A stretch of DNA of 64,000 nucleotides from Beijerinckiaceae bacterium (GTDB taxonomy: Bacteria; Pseudomonadota; Alphaproteobacteria; Rhizobiales; Beijerinckiaceae). This document shows positions 35,838 through 44,802 of the stretch, in pieces. How positions within the stretch are numbered: position 1 is the stretch's first letter; every line of letters begins with the position of its first letter. The DNA lies in the NCBI GenBank assembly GCA_024304885.1, contig JALJOM010000003.1:1398110-1462109 (forward strand), in the 5' to 3' direction. The notes beneath the pieces are model-generated. The model was not told the DNA's origin and did no database searches. It saw only the letters and a list, made by a program, of their open reading frames with translations. The position numbers were made by a program, and so were the translations under genes.

Positions 35838-36959
35838 TCAGGGCGCCGATGCCGGCTTGCGGCGCTCTCCGGCTGCGCGCCGGACGTATCGTCGAACTCG
35901 ATCCGGCGTCGGCCATCGGACCCGGTTGCAGGCCGCGATGACGTGCCCCACCGGCGGCTCGAGGGTCACCCGGTCACGAAACGTGCGCACCCGATGCACG
36001 ACGCTACGTGGGTCCACCCGCTGGTAGCAAAGCAACATGCCGTCGAGCTTGCCGCGCTGGACAAAGCCGACGCGCCGCAACCGCAACTCCAGATCGAATG
36101 CGTCGTCGTAGAGGTGCCAGGCGCTGCCGTCGGTGCCTTTTGCCCGGACGTCGAAGTTCGTCAGCAACCAGCCGCCCGGCCGAATGGTGCGATGCAGGTC
36201 GCGGACGGTCGCATCGAAATCCGGAACGTGCGTCAGGGTGTCGATCGAGGTGACCACGTCATGACGCTCGTCCGGGAGCGTGCCGGTATTCAAGTCGAAG
36301 AAAGCGACGCGGTCGCCACGGCGGTCGAGTCGCCATTGCGCGAAATCGAGCAAGGACCTCGAAACATCGGCGGCGGTGGTGTCGAAGCCGATCCGGGAGA
36401 AAAGCTGGCTCGTCACGCCGACGCCGGATCCGAAGTCGAGATGGCTCTTTCCGGAACAATTCGTCCGGGCGAAACGCGCGGCCGCGACCGAGGCGGGAAA
36501 GCCGAAGCCCGAAGCCTGGAGATAGGCATACCAGAGCAGGTCGAACGACCAGGATTGCACGGAGTTGTAGAATTCGCGCAGACCCTCGCGCGTCGATCGG
36601 TCCGCCGCACGCCATTCGTCGACGCTCCATTCCTCCCAATGGCGGCAGCGGCGCAAGGTCTCGTCCGACGACAGGCCGTAGTATCGGGACAGATCGTCCA
36701 GGATCGCGTTCCGGATATCCATGCCGTCATAGCGAAGGCATGCGCGGAACAACGTCATCTCCTCGCTGAACCAAGACCCTCGTCGCAACTTCGACCAGAG
36801 CTTCGGATCCGGTTCGGCCTCCTCCGCCGGATCGACGTGAAGGCCTTGGGAGGAGCCGATCGGAGGGGCCAAGATCCTGCCGAGGCCGGACAGCATACGC
36901 TGCAGCGCGCCGCGGCGTTCCGTGACGGTAGAACCAACTGTGGTGTCGACGAGAGGCAT
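35838..36959 (-). CDS. SAM-dependent methyltransferase
   Basis: 373 residues. The class I methyltransferase core lies at about 175-290: motif I HLDFGSGVGVTSQLF, an acidic end to strand 2 (TTAADVS), motif post-I DVVTSIDTLTHV and PGGWLLTNFDVRAKG. The first 150 residues are helical and include WEEWSVDEWRAADRSTREGL, with no named domain that I know. Substrate unknown. The neighbouring polysaccharide deacetylase on the same strand hints at a surface-glycan role, but only by position. Confidence 0.85.
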   Translation of the reverse strand: MPLVDTTVGSTVTERRGALQRMLSGLGRILAPPIGSSQGLHVDPAEEAEPDPKLWSKLRRGSWFSEEMTLFRACLRYDGMDIRNAILDDLSRYYGLSSDETLRRCRHWEEWSVDEWRAADRSTREGLREFYNSVQSWSFDLLWYAYLQASGFGFPASVAAARFARTNCSGKSHLDFGSGVGVTSQLFSRIGFDTTAADVSRSLLDFAQWRLDRRGDRVAFFDLNTGTLPDERHDVVTSIDTLTHVPDFDATVRDLHRTIRPGGWLLTNFDVRAKGTDGSAWHLYDDAFDLELRLRRVGFVQRGKLDGMLLCYQRVDPRSVVHRVRTFRDRVTLEPPVGHVIAACNRVRWPTPDRVRRYVRRAAGERRKPASAP

Positions 36960-37173
36960 TTGTCATTCCGAGCCGGGGTCATCATTCGGGCTCTGCTTCG
37001 GGCGTTCATTGTAGTAGGTGAGCACCGATAGCAACTCGCTTGTATCATTCATCGACAACGATTGTGAGACTGAACCGCGCGAGACGAGGTCACGCTGTGG
37101 TGAACAGGTCACGCGCTGACGCAAGGAGGGTAAGCGAGGGCAGCACAGCCGTTGGTTGCGGCGGTCTGTTTCG

Positions 37174-37989
37174 TCAATACCATTCCTCCCAGCGGTCGTA
37201 GGCTCCGCGGAGCAGGGCCGTGAAGGTCCGATCGTGATCGACTCTCGTGACGAAGGTCCGTGCCACCGTGCCGGGCGGTCGGGTGTCCTCGGCTTGAGCA
37301 TAGACGACCTCGTAGCCGGCCTCCGCCGCTGCCGTCCGGGCCGCGGCTGGCCAGTTTCGCGATTGCCCGAAGGGCACGGCGAACTCGGTGGGCCTGAATC
37401 CGAGCCGCTTCTCGAACATGTCCCGCGAGCCCTCGAGCTCGTCGCGCATCCGGGACGGCTCCAGCTGGCCGAAGTCCGGATGCGTCACCGAATGGCTGCC
37501 GAGAGCGGCTCCGGCTCCGTCGGCCGCGAGATCGTGCAGCTCGCGCCATCCGAGTGCATTCTCGGCGGTGAAAGCGTCGCGTTGCTCGGCCCATCCCGAG
37601 ATGACGAACACCGTCCATGGGATCCCGTAATCCCTCAGGATCGGCGCCCCATGCGTTCGGACACTCTTCAACGCATCGTCGAAGGTGATGGCGAGCTCGT
37701 TGGCTCGACCTCCGTATCGGGCGACGTGCGCGGCGGGAACGAACTGGAAGCCGGCTTGGAACGCGAGCTCTATGTGGCGACGAAATTGCGCCGGCGTGAC
37801 GTCGTTGACGCCCATCCACGACTGGCCGATCGAATGATAGCAAAGGATCCGCCCGTGCTTGCGACGCCGGCCCCGAGAGCCGGTCGCCAAGGCATGGCGC
37901 TCCACATACATGCGCGCGGAAGCGATCCGTGCGCGCCGCAATCCGACCGCGCGCGCAATGCGCTTGAGCTGTTCCGCCATCGGCGCCAT
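37174..37989 (-). CDS. Polysaccharide deacetylase (NodB homology)
   Basis: 271 residues from the ATG at 37989. NodB fold: RILCYHSIG, the catalytic Asp pair ITFDDALKSV, the metal histidines SHSVTHPDFG (HxxxH), then FAVPFGQSRNWP in the position of the FRPPYG motif and a late conserved region. No signal peptide is evident, so it may act on cytoplasmic or membrane-facing glycans. A 280-bp gap follows towards fumC, AT-rich around 38165-38190. It is not part of a recognisable polysaccharide cluster. Confidence 0.9.
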   Translation of the reverse strand: MAPMAEQLKRIARAVGLRRARIASARMYVERHALATGSRGRRRKHGRILCYHSIGQSWMGVNDVTPAQFRRHIELAFQAGFQFVPAAHVARYGGRANELAITFDDALKSVRTHGAPILRDYGIPWTVFVISGWAEQRDAFTAENALGWRELHDLAADGAGAALGSHSVTHPDFGQLEPSRMRDELEGSRDMFEKRLGFRPTEFAVPFGQSRNWPAAARTAAAEAGYEVVYAQAEDTRPPGTVARTFVTRVDHDRTFTALLRGAYDRWEEWY

Positions 37990-38270
37990 GGAAAGATCCT
38001 CGGATCGAGCGAGACCGGATCGGAAAAATCCTACGCCGACAGTCCCTTCGCAATACGAGGCGCCCGCCACGCACCCACAGGAGAGCGGCGACCGCGAAAC
38101 GGACGGCGATGGATGATACAACGAGACGAGGAGGGCAGGTGGTCGCCCCCGAACGCCTACGCCGGTGCAATTAGTTCATTACCGCGTGAAAGTAAAGCTC
38201 CAGTCTGAAGCGCGTTATACCGGCGGGCAGGCGCGAAGTGCTGCCGGTCGATGCGACGCAGGTCCCGCGT

Positions 38271-39674
38271 TCACGCTTCAGTCCTGGACGGCCCGACCAT
38301 CTTTCTCGGGTCGACCAGACGATCGAACTCCTCGACCGTGACATAGCCGAGCTTCGACGCGGCTTCCCGCAGCGTCAGGCCGTCGTGCTGGGCACGATGG
38401 CAGATTTGCGCGGCCCTTTCGTAGCCGATCGCCGGGGCGAGCGCGGTGACGAGCATGAGGGAGCGTTCCACGAGTTCCGCGATGCGCTTGCGGTCGGGTT
38501 CCATGCCCTCCACGAGGAACCTCCGGAAGTTGCTCGTGCCGTCCGTCAGGATTCGAATCGACTGCATGATATTGTGGATGATGAGCGGCTTATAGGCATT
38601 CATCTCGAGATGGCCGCCGGCCCCTCCCATCGCCACCGCCATGTGGTTGGCCATGACCTGGATCGTGATCATCGTCAGCGCTTCGCATTGCGTGGGGTTG
38701 ATCTTGCCCGGCATGATCGACGATCCGGGCTCGTTCTCGGGCAGGATCAGCTCGGCGATCCCCGCGCGTGGGCCGCAGGAGAGCAGCCTGATGTCGTCGG
38801 CGATCTTGCGGAGCGACACCGCGAGCGTCGAGAGCGTCGCGGAGAGCTGCACCAACGCGTCATGCGCGCCCTGGACCGCGAACTTGTTGTCGGCCGTGAC
38901 GAAGGGCAGGCGCGTCAGCTCCGCGATCTTCGCGGTGACGGCGCGGTCGAAGCCCGGGGCAGCGTTGAGCCCGGTGCCGACGGCCGTGCCGCCGAGCGCG
39001 AGCCGATAGGCTCCGCCGAGCGCTTGCCGCAGGCGCTCGATGTCGTCGTCGAGCATGACGACATAGCCGGAAAGTTCCTGCCCGAGAGTGAGCGGTGTGG
39101 CGTCCTGCATGTGGGTGCGGCCGATCTTGACGATGTCGGACCACGCCTTGGCCTTGCGGTCGAGCGCGTCGCGAAGGCCCTCGAGCGAGGGAAGCAAGGA
39201 TGCGACTGTCCCGACGGCCGCCGCCATATACATGGCCGACGGGAACGTATCATTGGTCGATTGCGACATGTTGACGTCGTCGTTCGGATGAACCGGGGTC
39301 TTCCCGCCCAAAGGCTCGTGCGCGAGCTCGGCGCAACGATTGGCGATGACCTCGTTCATGTTCATGTTGAATTGCGTGCCGCTGCCCGTCATCCACACAT
39401 GCAGCGGGAACATGTCGCGATGCCGTCCGGCGAGGATCTCGTCGCAAGCCGTGACGATCAGGTCCCGCTTGCTCGGAGCGAGCCGGCCGGCCTCGGCGTT
39501 GACGATCGCCGCCGCCTTCTTGAGGACGGCATAGGCATCGATCAGCTCGCGCGGGATCAGGTCGTCGCCGATCGAGAAATGGTCGAGCGAGCGCTGGGTC
39601 TGCGCGCCCCAGAGCTTGTCGGAGGGCACGAGGACCTCTCCCAGGCTGTCCGTCTCGATGCGAAAGCCGGTCAT
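38271..39674 (-). CDS. fumC: Fumarate hydratase, class II
   Basis: 467 residues from the ATG at 39674, preceded by GAGGAGGGA. Homotetrameric, iron-free fumarase of the citrate cycle. Seen are the N-terminal [36 protein letters not shown], the substrate loop [32 protein letters not shown] with the catalytic His, and the signature [17 protein letters not shown]. All residues expected for activity are present. Monocistronic. Confidence 0.97.
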   Translation of the reverse strand: MTGFRIETDSLGEVLVPSDKLWGAQTQRSLDHFSIGDDLIPRELIDAYAVLKKAAAIVNAEAGRLAPSKRDLIVTACDEILAGRHRDMFPLHVWMTGSGTQFNMNMNEVIANRCAELAHEPLGGKTPVHPNDDVNMSQSTNDTFPSAMYMAAAVGTVASLLPSLEGLRDALDRKAKAWSDIVKIGRTHMQDATPLTLGQELSGYVVMLDDDIERLRQALGGAYRLALGGTAVGTGLNAAPGFDRAVTAKIAELTRLPFVTADNKFAVQGAHDALVQLSATLSTLAVSLRKIADDIRLLSCGPRAGIAELILPENEPGSSIMPGKINPTQCEALTMITIQVMANHMAVAMGGAGGHLEMNAYKPLIIHNIMQSIRILTDGTSNFRRFLVEGMEPDRKRIAELVERSLMLVTALAPAIGYERAAQICHRAQHDGLTLREAASKLGYVTVEEFDRLVDPRKMVGPSRTEA

Positions 39675-39858
39675 GATCGTCCCTCCTCGGGAAGCCTCGA
39701 TCGACACATAGGTCTGCGACGCGCGCACGGCTATAGACCCTGCCGCAGGTGGCTTGGCCGTTCCGCGAACGAGCGATAGGATGGCGATGCTGGCGTCCGA
39801 GCCGGGCCGGCCGGGATGCCTGGCGCCCTACCGACTTCCGAGGATCACGACCCCCGAG

Positions 39859-40887
39859 ATGACCTCGATCCTGCCGTCTTCGCCGGCTCTCCCGGTCCTC
39901 GATCTCGGTCGCCTGGATGCCGGCCCCGTTGCGCGCGAAAAATTCCTCGCCGACCTCCGTGCGGCCGCCCACGCGGTCGGCTTTTTCTACCTGACGGGCC
40001 ACGGGGTCGAGGCTCGTCTCGCGGACGAGGTTCTTTTCGTCTCGCGGAAATTCTTCGCGCTGCCGGAGGAGGACAAGCTCTCGGTAGAGATGGTCAACTC
40101 GCCGCATTTTCGCGGCTATACGCGTCCCGGCGGCGAGCTCACGCGCGGCGAGCGCGACTGGCGCGAGCAATTCGACATCAACTCGGAACGTGATGCGATG
40201 TGGCGGCCGGGGCTTCCCGCCTGGATGCGCCTGCAAGGCCCCAACCAATGGCCGCAGGCCTTGCCGGAGCTGCGCCCGGTCCTTCTGGCGTGGCAGTCGA
40301 GCATGACCGAGGTCGCCGCGACGCTCCTGCGCGCTTTCGCCGAGGCGCTCGGCCAGGAGCCCGATGCCCTCGACCCCGTCATCTCGGCCGCGCCGAACCA
40401 GCATATCAAGATGATCCGCTACCCCGGCCGCGGCGAGGCGACCGGCGATCAAGGGGTCGGCGCGCACAAGGACAGTGGCATCCTGACGCTGGTCCTCCAG
40501 GACACCGAGGCCGGGCTCGAGGTGGAAGCCTCGGACGGAGCCTGGATTTTGGCGCCGCCGCGGCCGGGAAGCTTCGTCGTCAATATCGGCGAGCTGCTCG
40601 AGCTCGCGACCGACGGCTACTTGCGGGCGACCATGCACCGCGTCGTGGCGCCTCCAGCCGGCGCCGAGCGTCTCTCGGTCGCCTTCTTCCTCGGCGCCGG
40701 GCACGATTGCACGATGCCTTTGCTCGCGCTTCCAGAGACGCTCGCGGGTGCTGCCCGGGGCCCCGCGCGCGATCCCGAAAATCCGCTTTTCCAGCATGCC
40801 GGGACGAATTATCTGAAAGGCCGATTGCGCTCGCATCCAGATGTCGCGGCGCGCCACTATGCGGGCCTCGCCGGGCCGATCCCATGA
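39859..40887 (+). CDS. 2-oxoglutarate/Fe(II) oxygenase, isopenicillin-N-synthase-like
   Basis: 342 residues from the ATG at 39859 (in-frame ATGs at 39781 and 39787 would lengthen it). N-terminal DIOX_N region PVLDLGRL, then AVGFFYLTGHGV. The double-stranded beta helix has the iron ligands in GAHKDSGILTLVLQD (HxD) and TMHRVVAPP, and the oxoglutarate arginine in RLSVAFFLG. Such enzymes hydroxylate or desaturate small molecules; the substrate is unknown. Repeat A follows four bases after the stop. Confidence 0.9.
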   Translation: MTSILPSSPALPVLDLGRLDAGPVAREKFLADLRAAAHAVGFFYLTGHGVEARLADEVLFVSRKFFALPEEDKLSVEMVNSPHFRGYTRPGGELTRGERDWREQFDINSERDAMWRPGLPAWMRLQGPNQWPQALPELRPVLLAWQSSMTEVAATLLRAFAEALGQEPDALDPVISAAPNQHIKMIRYPGRGEATGDQGVGAHKDSGILTLVLQDTEAGLEVEASDGAWILAPPRPGSFVVNIGELLELATDGYLRATMHRVVAPPAGAERLSVAFFLGAGHDCTMPLLALPETLAGAARGPARDPENPLFQHAGTNYLKGRLRSHPDVAARHYAGLAGPIP

Positions 40888-40890
40888 CCC

Positions 40891-41026
40891 CTAGAGCATT
40901 TTCCAGCGAAGTGGATGCCGGCTCGCATTTCGCTGGCGATGTTTCGCAACGGCGACATCGCAATGCGAAAATGCGAGTAAGACGAAGATGCAGAGTGCTT
41001 TCCGATCCTGTCGAATCGAAAAGTAC
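40891..41026 (+). repeat. Interspersed repeat A, subtype A3
   Basis: CTAGAGCATTTTCCAGCG, AAGTGGATGCCGGCTCGC, the arm ATTTCGCTGGCGATGTTTCG, CAACGGCGACATCGCAATGCG, then AAAATGCGAGTAAGACGAAG and the hairpin TTTCCGATCCTGTCGAATCG. Best A3 copy, and the reference for judging the insertion in the copy at 63583. Confidence 0.9.
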
Positions 41027-41047
41027 CCCAGCCCGAAGGAAGAGCCG

Positions 41048-41374
41048 ATGCCGGTGCTCATGCAGGTGAACTTCTTGCCGGGCGAGAAGCATGATCGCGA
41101 AACGCGGGAGGACTTGAACGCCGTCGCCCGCTTCATCTCTGGCCTCCCGGGCTTTCGCTGGAAGATCTGGATCCGGGATCCGGCGACATCGATGCGGGGC
41201 GGCATCTATCTCTTCGACGACCTGGCGGCCGCCCGGGCCTTCGGCGACGATCAGCTCGGCCCGCGTCTCGCCGAGGACGGCGCGCGCGATATCTCGATCC
41301 GCTATTTCGAGATCGACGAGGAGGCGAGCGCGATCAACCATGCGCCGCTGATGGGCGTGGCCGCGGCCTCATGA
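41048..41374 (+). CDS. YdhR-family monooxygenase-like protein
   Basis: 108 residues from the ATG at 41048, with GGAAGAG upstream. Single alpha/beta-barrel ferredoxin-like fold: MPVLMQVNFLPGEKHD, FISGLPGFRWKIWIRDP, GGIYLFDDLAAARAF and late ISIRYFEIDEEAS, as in the YdhR/Mmo group. Enzymatic role unproven in the family. It overlaps the following dehydrogenase gene by ATGA, so the two are co-translated and may act on the same class of compound. Confidence 0.85.
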   Translation: MPVLMQVNFLPGEKHDRETREDLNAVARFISGLPGFRWKIWIRDPATSMRGGIYLFDDLAAARAFGDDQLGPRLAEDGARDISIRYFEIDEEASAINHAPLMGVAAAS

Positions 41375-42363
41375 GCGAGCCTGGCCCCGGAACATCCGGC
41401 GAGGCGCGGCGTCCGGCGCCGATCATCGTCAACCAGGGCGGCCAGAAGCTCGGCGAGCGTCTGGCGGCGCACCCGTCGAAGCCACAAGTGGTCGCGCATC
41501 CCAAAGGGGCACCGCCTTGGGAGATCCCGCCCGAGGCCGACGTGCTCGTGACCCACCAGCACCTCTGGGCGCGCCAAGCCGCTCCGCCTCCGGGCTGGCC
41601 CTTCGGGCTGCGCTTCATCCAAATTCTCACGACCGGCGTCGAGCTCTTGCCGCGCTGGGTTCTCGACGGCCCGATCGTCGCCTGCGGCCGCGGCATCCCG
41701 GCGGCGCCGATCGCGGAATTCGTGCTCCTGTCGATCCTCGCCCACGAGAAGAACTTCGAGGCGATCCGCATCCGCGCCGCGCAAGACTGGAAGCCGCAAT
41801 GGAACGAGAAGCCGCTCGGCACGCTCGGCGGCAAGGTCCTCGGCCTCGCCGGCTACGGGGCACTCGGGCGCGCGATCGCCGCGCGGGCCGAGCCCTTCGG
41901 GATGCGCATCCTGGCGCTGCGGCGCGGCGGCGGCGCGGTCGATCCCCCGGCCGAGCCCGCGCCCGACTTTCCTTCTCTGGTCGCCGAGGCCGATCATCTC
42001 GTGCTCGTCCTGCCGCTGACCGCCGAGACGCGGCACATTCTCGATGCGGCAGCTCTGGCGCGGGCAAAGCCGTCGCTCCATGTCGTGAATGTCGCGCGCG
42101 GCGCGCTCGTCGACGATACCGCGCTCCTCGCCGCGCTCGACGAAGGCCGCATCGCCGCCGCGAGCCTCGACGTGACCGAGCCCGAGCCTTTGCCCGAGGG
42201 CCATCCTTTCTATGCCCATCCGAAGGTGAGGCTCACGCCACACATCTCCTGGTCGGATGCGACCTCGGCCGAAAGGCTCATGGGCAAGGTTCTCGCCAAT
42301 CTCGATCATTACGTGCGCGGCGAGCCGATCGAGGATATCGTCGATCCCGTGCGCGGGTATTAG
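41371..42363 (+). CDS. D-2-hydroxyacid dehydrogenase (NAD-binding)
   Basis: 330 residues. The C-terminal Rossmann domain has LGLAGYGALGRAIAARAEPF (the GxGxxG position reads GYGALG), LPLTAETRHILDAA, NVARGALVDDTALLAAL and SLDVTEPEPLPEGHPF, ending with the catalytic histidine region LTPHISW. The first 100 residues are the shortened catalytic half (VLVTHQHLWARQ). Substrate unknown. It starts inside the YdhR-like gene end. Its stop TAG (42361-42363) is the first three bases of repeat A. Confidence 0.92.
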   Translation: MSEPGPGTSGEARRPAPIIVNQGGQKLGERLAAHPSKPQVVAHPKGAPPWEIPPEADVLVTHQHLWARQAAPPPGWPFGLRFIQILTTGVELLPRWVLDGPIVACGRGIPAAPIAEFVLLSILAHEKNFEAIRIRAAQDWKPQWNEKPLGTLGGKVLGLAGYGALGRAIAARAEPFGMRILALRRGGGAVDPPAEPAPDFPSLVAEADHLVLVLPLTAETRHILDAAALARAKPSLHVVNVARGALVDDTALLAALDEGRIAAASLDVTEPEPLPEGHPFYAHPKVRLTPHISWSDATSAERLMGKVLANLDHYVRGEPIEDIVDPVRGY

Positions 42364-42459
42364 AGCAATTTCCAGCGTGGACCGCTGCGCGGCTTCGCGT
42401 CGCGAAATTGCGATAAAACAAGACAGTAGAGCTGCTTTCCGATGCGGAAAGCAGCTCTG
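42361..42459 (+). repeat. Interspersed repeat A
   Basis: TAGAGCAATTTCCAGCGTGG, ACCGCTGCGCGGCTTCGCG, AAATTGCGATAAAACAAGAC, then AGAGCTGCTTTCCGATGCGG and AAAGCAGCTCT, a perfect distal hairpin. The TAG ends the gene before it. The ACCGCTGCGCGGCTTCGCG variant is shared with the copy at 60935. Confidence 0.92.
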
Positions 42460-42481
42460 TGGCGATGCCGGAGAACCGGCG

Positions 42482-42625
42482 ATGAAGACCGGGACCGCGA
42501 CGTCGATCCGTCCCGAGGTCGCGCGGCTCACCGCCGGGCAGGTCGGGACCGAGGCCGGAGGTGTGCTGAACTTTCAGTCGCTGTGGGAATGGATCGTGGC
42601 CGCGGAGCCCGATCTCCTCGATTGA
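42482..42625 (+). CDS. Small hypothetical protein (47 residues)
   Basis: From the ATG at 42482. It reads MKTGTATSIRPEVARLTAGQ, then a tail with LNFQSLWEWIVAAEPDLLD. The C-terminal amphipathic WEWIV segment and acidic end look protein-like. No ribosome site better than GGAGAACC is present. It lies between repeat A and the glycosyltransferase gene, 26 bp before its start, on the same strand. Family unknown. Confidence 0.45.
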   Translation: MKTGTATSIRPEVARLTAGQVGTEAGGVLNFQSLWEWIVAAEPDLLD

Positions 42626-42651
42626 GCCTCGTTTACGGCAAAGGGCGAAGT

Positions 42652-43815
42652 ATGGACGATATCGTCGGTGAGACGTTGCAGGTGCGCGAGCCCGTGCACG
42701 AAGGGGAGGGGTTGCGGGGCGTGGGTCTTCCCCTCGTCAGCATCATCGTCATCAACTACAACTACGGCCGGTTTCTTCCCGCGGCGATCGACTCCGTCCT
42801 GCGCCAGACCTACCCGCGGATCGAGATCATCATCGTCGAGAACGGCTCGACAGACGACAGCGCCGATGTGTTGCGTGGCATCCTCGCCCGCGCGCCCGCG
42901 GTCAAGTCCGTCGAGCTGATGCCGAACCGCGGCCAATCCGGGGCGGTGATCGCCGGCCTCGCCGAGGCGCGCGGCGCCTATGTGGTCTTCCTCGATGCCG
43001 ACGACCTGCTTCTCCCGCATTGCGTCGCGACCCACATCTATGTGCATCTCTCGCTCCGCGAGCATGTGGGATTTTCGAGCGGCGACATGCTGCAGCTCGT
43101 CGGCGATCAGGTCGTGCTCGGGACGGAGGAGGCGTTCAACCGCACGATGCAAACCCGCAAAGGGGTCCGGCGTGGGCTCGTGCGTCCGTTTCGTCCCTTC
43201 GTGGGGGACTCCTGGCCCGGCGCTGACCTCGACGAGGAGATCCTCGAGCGCCTGCGCTTCGTGGCGCCCGGTCCGAATTGGCTCTGGTCGCCGACCTCCG
43301 GCAATTGCTTTCGCCGCGATGCGCTCGACCTCTTCCTCGACAAGCCGGAGCTGCCGAGCCTCATTACCGGGAGCGATCTCTATCTCTTGCTCTGCGTCAA
43401 TGCGATCAGCGGCAGCGTGCTGATCGACGAGGCGGTCGCGGTCTACCGCATCCACGGCCGCAACCAGTTCTCGAACCGCGCGCAGCTTTCCCATGTGGTC
43501 TGCTACGATCCCGCGCGCACGAGCGGCATGGACCAGCAGGCGAGAGCCTATGTCGTCGAGCACTTGATCGAGCGGGCCGAGCGCTTCGTCGGGCGCGGCT
43601 GGGACAAGGTCCAATACCTCGGCCTGTTGCGCCGCCTCGACCGGCCGAACCCGGACGGCGAGACGCCTTGGTCGCGACGTTCGCTCGTCGCGACGGGGTT
43701 CGTGCGTCGGTTCGAGGAGCTCGCGCCATTGTTCGGGCGTTGGATCCTGCTCGGCTTTCTCGTCCTGCAGGGTGTTCCTTTGTCGAAGGTGGCGCGGCTG
43801 GCGTCCGGAAAATAG
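42652..43815 (+). CDS. Family 2 glycosyltransferase
   Basis: 387 residues from the ATG at 42652. GT-A fold: LVSIIVINYNYGRFLPAAID, SVLRQTYPRIEIIIVENGST, then NRGQSGAVIAGLAEARGAY and the metal-binding DADD in VVFLDADDLLLP. The central portion (about 140-260) contains WSPTSGNCFRRDALD, common to glycosyltransferases of surface polysaccharide synthesis. No membrane segment until a possible C-terminal helix (ILLGFLVLQGVPL). Acceptor and donor unknown. Convergent with pyrE. Confidence 0.92.
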   Translation: MDDIVGETLQVREPVHEGEGLRGVGLPLVSIIVINYNYGRFLPAAIDSVLRQTYPRIEIIIVENGSTDDSADVLRGILARAPAVKSVELMPNRGQSGAVIAGLAEARGAYVVFLDADDLLLPHCVATHIYVHLSLREHVGFSSGDMLQLVGDQVVLGTEEAFNRTMQTRKGVRRGLVRPFRPFVGDSWPGADLDEEILERLRFVAPGPNWLWSPTSGNCFRRDALDLFLDKPELPSLITGSDLYLLLCVNAISGSVLIDEAVAVYRIHGRNQFSNRAQLSHVVCYDPARTSGMDQQARAYVVEHLIERAERFVGRGWDKVQYLGLLRRLDRPNPDGETPWSRRSLVATGFVRRFEELAPLFGRWILLGFLVLQGVPLSKVARLASGK

Positions 43816-43818
43816 GGT

Positions 43819-44517
43819 TCAGCGGGCCGGCGCGAAGTCCGCCGCGCCGCCATGAGCCGCCGACCATCTCGCCGGCTCGCCGAGGAATTTCTCCACCTCG
43901 TCGAGGGTCGCGGCATCGAATGTGTGGCGTGTGCGGGCGACGGCGAGCACGTCGTGCCAGGTCGCGAGCCTGTGCAGCGTGATGCCGAGCTCCGCGAGCA
44001 GGGTAGGGGTCTGCGGAAAGACGTCGTAGAAAAAGAACACGAAGGCGTGGTCGCAGCGCTGCCCGGCCTCGCGCAGGGCATTGACGAAGCTCTGCTTGCT
44101 GCGCCCGTCGGTTGCGAGATCCTCGACGAGGAGCGCGCGGCCTGCGTTGTGGAGGTCGCCTTCGATGCGCGCGTTGCGCCCGAAGCCTTTCGGCTGCTTG
44201 CGGACATATTGCATCGGAAGCGTCAGCCGGTCGGCGATCCAGGCCGCGAAAGGGATGCCCGCCGTCTCACCGCCCGCGATCACGTCGAGCACCTCGTAGC
44301 CGATCTCGCGCTCGATGACGGTGACCGCGTGGTCGATCAGGCGCCGGCGCAATCGCGGGTAGGAGATGATCTTGCGCATGTCGGTATAGACCGGGCTTGC
44401 CCATCCCGAGGTGAAGATGAAGGGCATTTCCGGACGGACGAGGACCGCCTCGACCTCGAGCAGGAGCTCGGCGGTCTCATGGGCGATCGCGGCTTTCTCT
44501 TGGGCGGGTAGGGACAT
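43819..44517 (-). CDS. pyrE: Orotate phosphoribosyltransferase
   Basis: 232 residues. It joins orotate to PRPP in pyrimidine synthesis. The PRPP-binding motif is LLVEDLATDGRSKQSFVNAL in the middle, after FTSGWASPVYTDMRKIISYP (the orotate-side segment) and VIAGGETAGIPFAAWIADRL. The 40-residue C-terminal extension is usual in alphaproteobacteria. It ends 3 bp from the convergent glycosyltransferase gene. Its upstream neighbour region holds an antitoxin-like remnant. Confidence 0.96.
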   Translation of the reverse strand: MSLPAQEKAAIAHETAELLLEVEAVLVRPEMPFIFTSGWASPVYTDMRKIISYPRLRRRLIDHAVTVIEREIGYEVLDVIAGGETAGIPFAAWIADRLTLPMQYVRKQPKGFGRNARIEGDLHNAGRALLVEDLATDGRSKQSFVNALREAGQRCDHAFVFFFYDVFPQTPTLLAELGITLHRLATWHDVLAVARTRHTFDAATLDEVEKFLGEPARWSAAHGGAADFAPAR

Positions 44518-44639
44518 GCGGGGGACTCGTGCGGACAGCGGTGTGACACCCTTCCTTGCGCGGCTTCTGGGGCGGCGTCAAATAAAGGGCCGTATGTCCT
44601 TTGTCGAGAAATCGTTTCCTTTGAAAAGTTGGGGTACGT

Positions 44640-44728
44640 CGAGGGTGGATCGCGTCCTCGACGGAAAGGTCCTGCGCTGCGGCGAGGCGCTCGGCGAGAG
44701 CCTCGGTTTCTCGGGGTAGAATGATCAT
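44640..44728 (-). pseudogene. Possible remnant of a VapB/PSK-type antitoxin gene
   Basis: From the ATG at 44728 the leftward frame gives MIILPRETEALAERLAAAQD, then LSVEDAIH. This closely follows the start of PSK-type VapB antitoxins (short hydrophobic opening, then DPE-x-ALARRLA and T-x-TEAV). After about 28 residues the similarity stops and the frame runs on as low-complexity basic sequence into pyrE. No toxin gene is adjacent. The evidence is one short match, so a chance resemblance is possible. The 285-bp gap holds nothing else. Confidence 0.35.
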
Positions 44729-44802
44729 GCGTCGAGCACAGCGCGAACCGCTGGGCGCGCTCAGGGACGCTGTCTCGGACAGCTGACACTTCCTTGAAGG
44801 CT

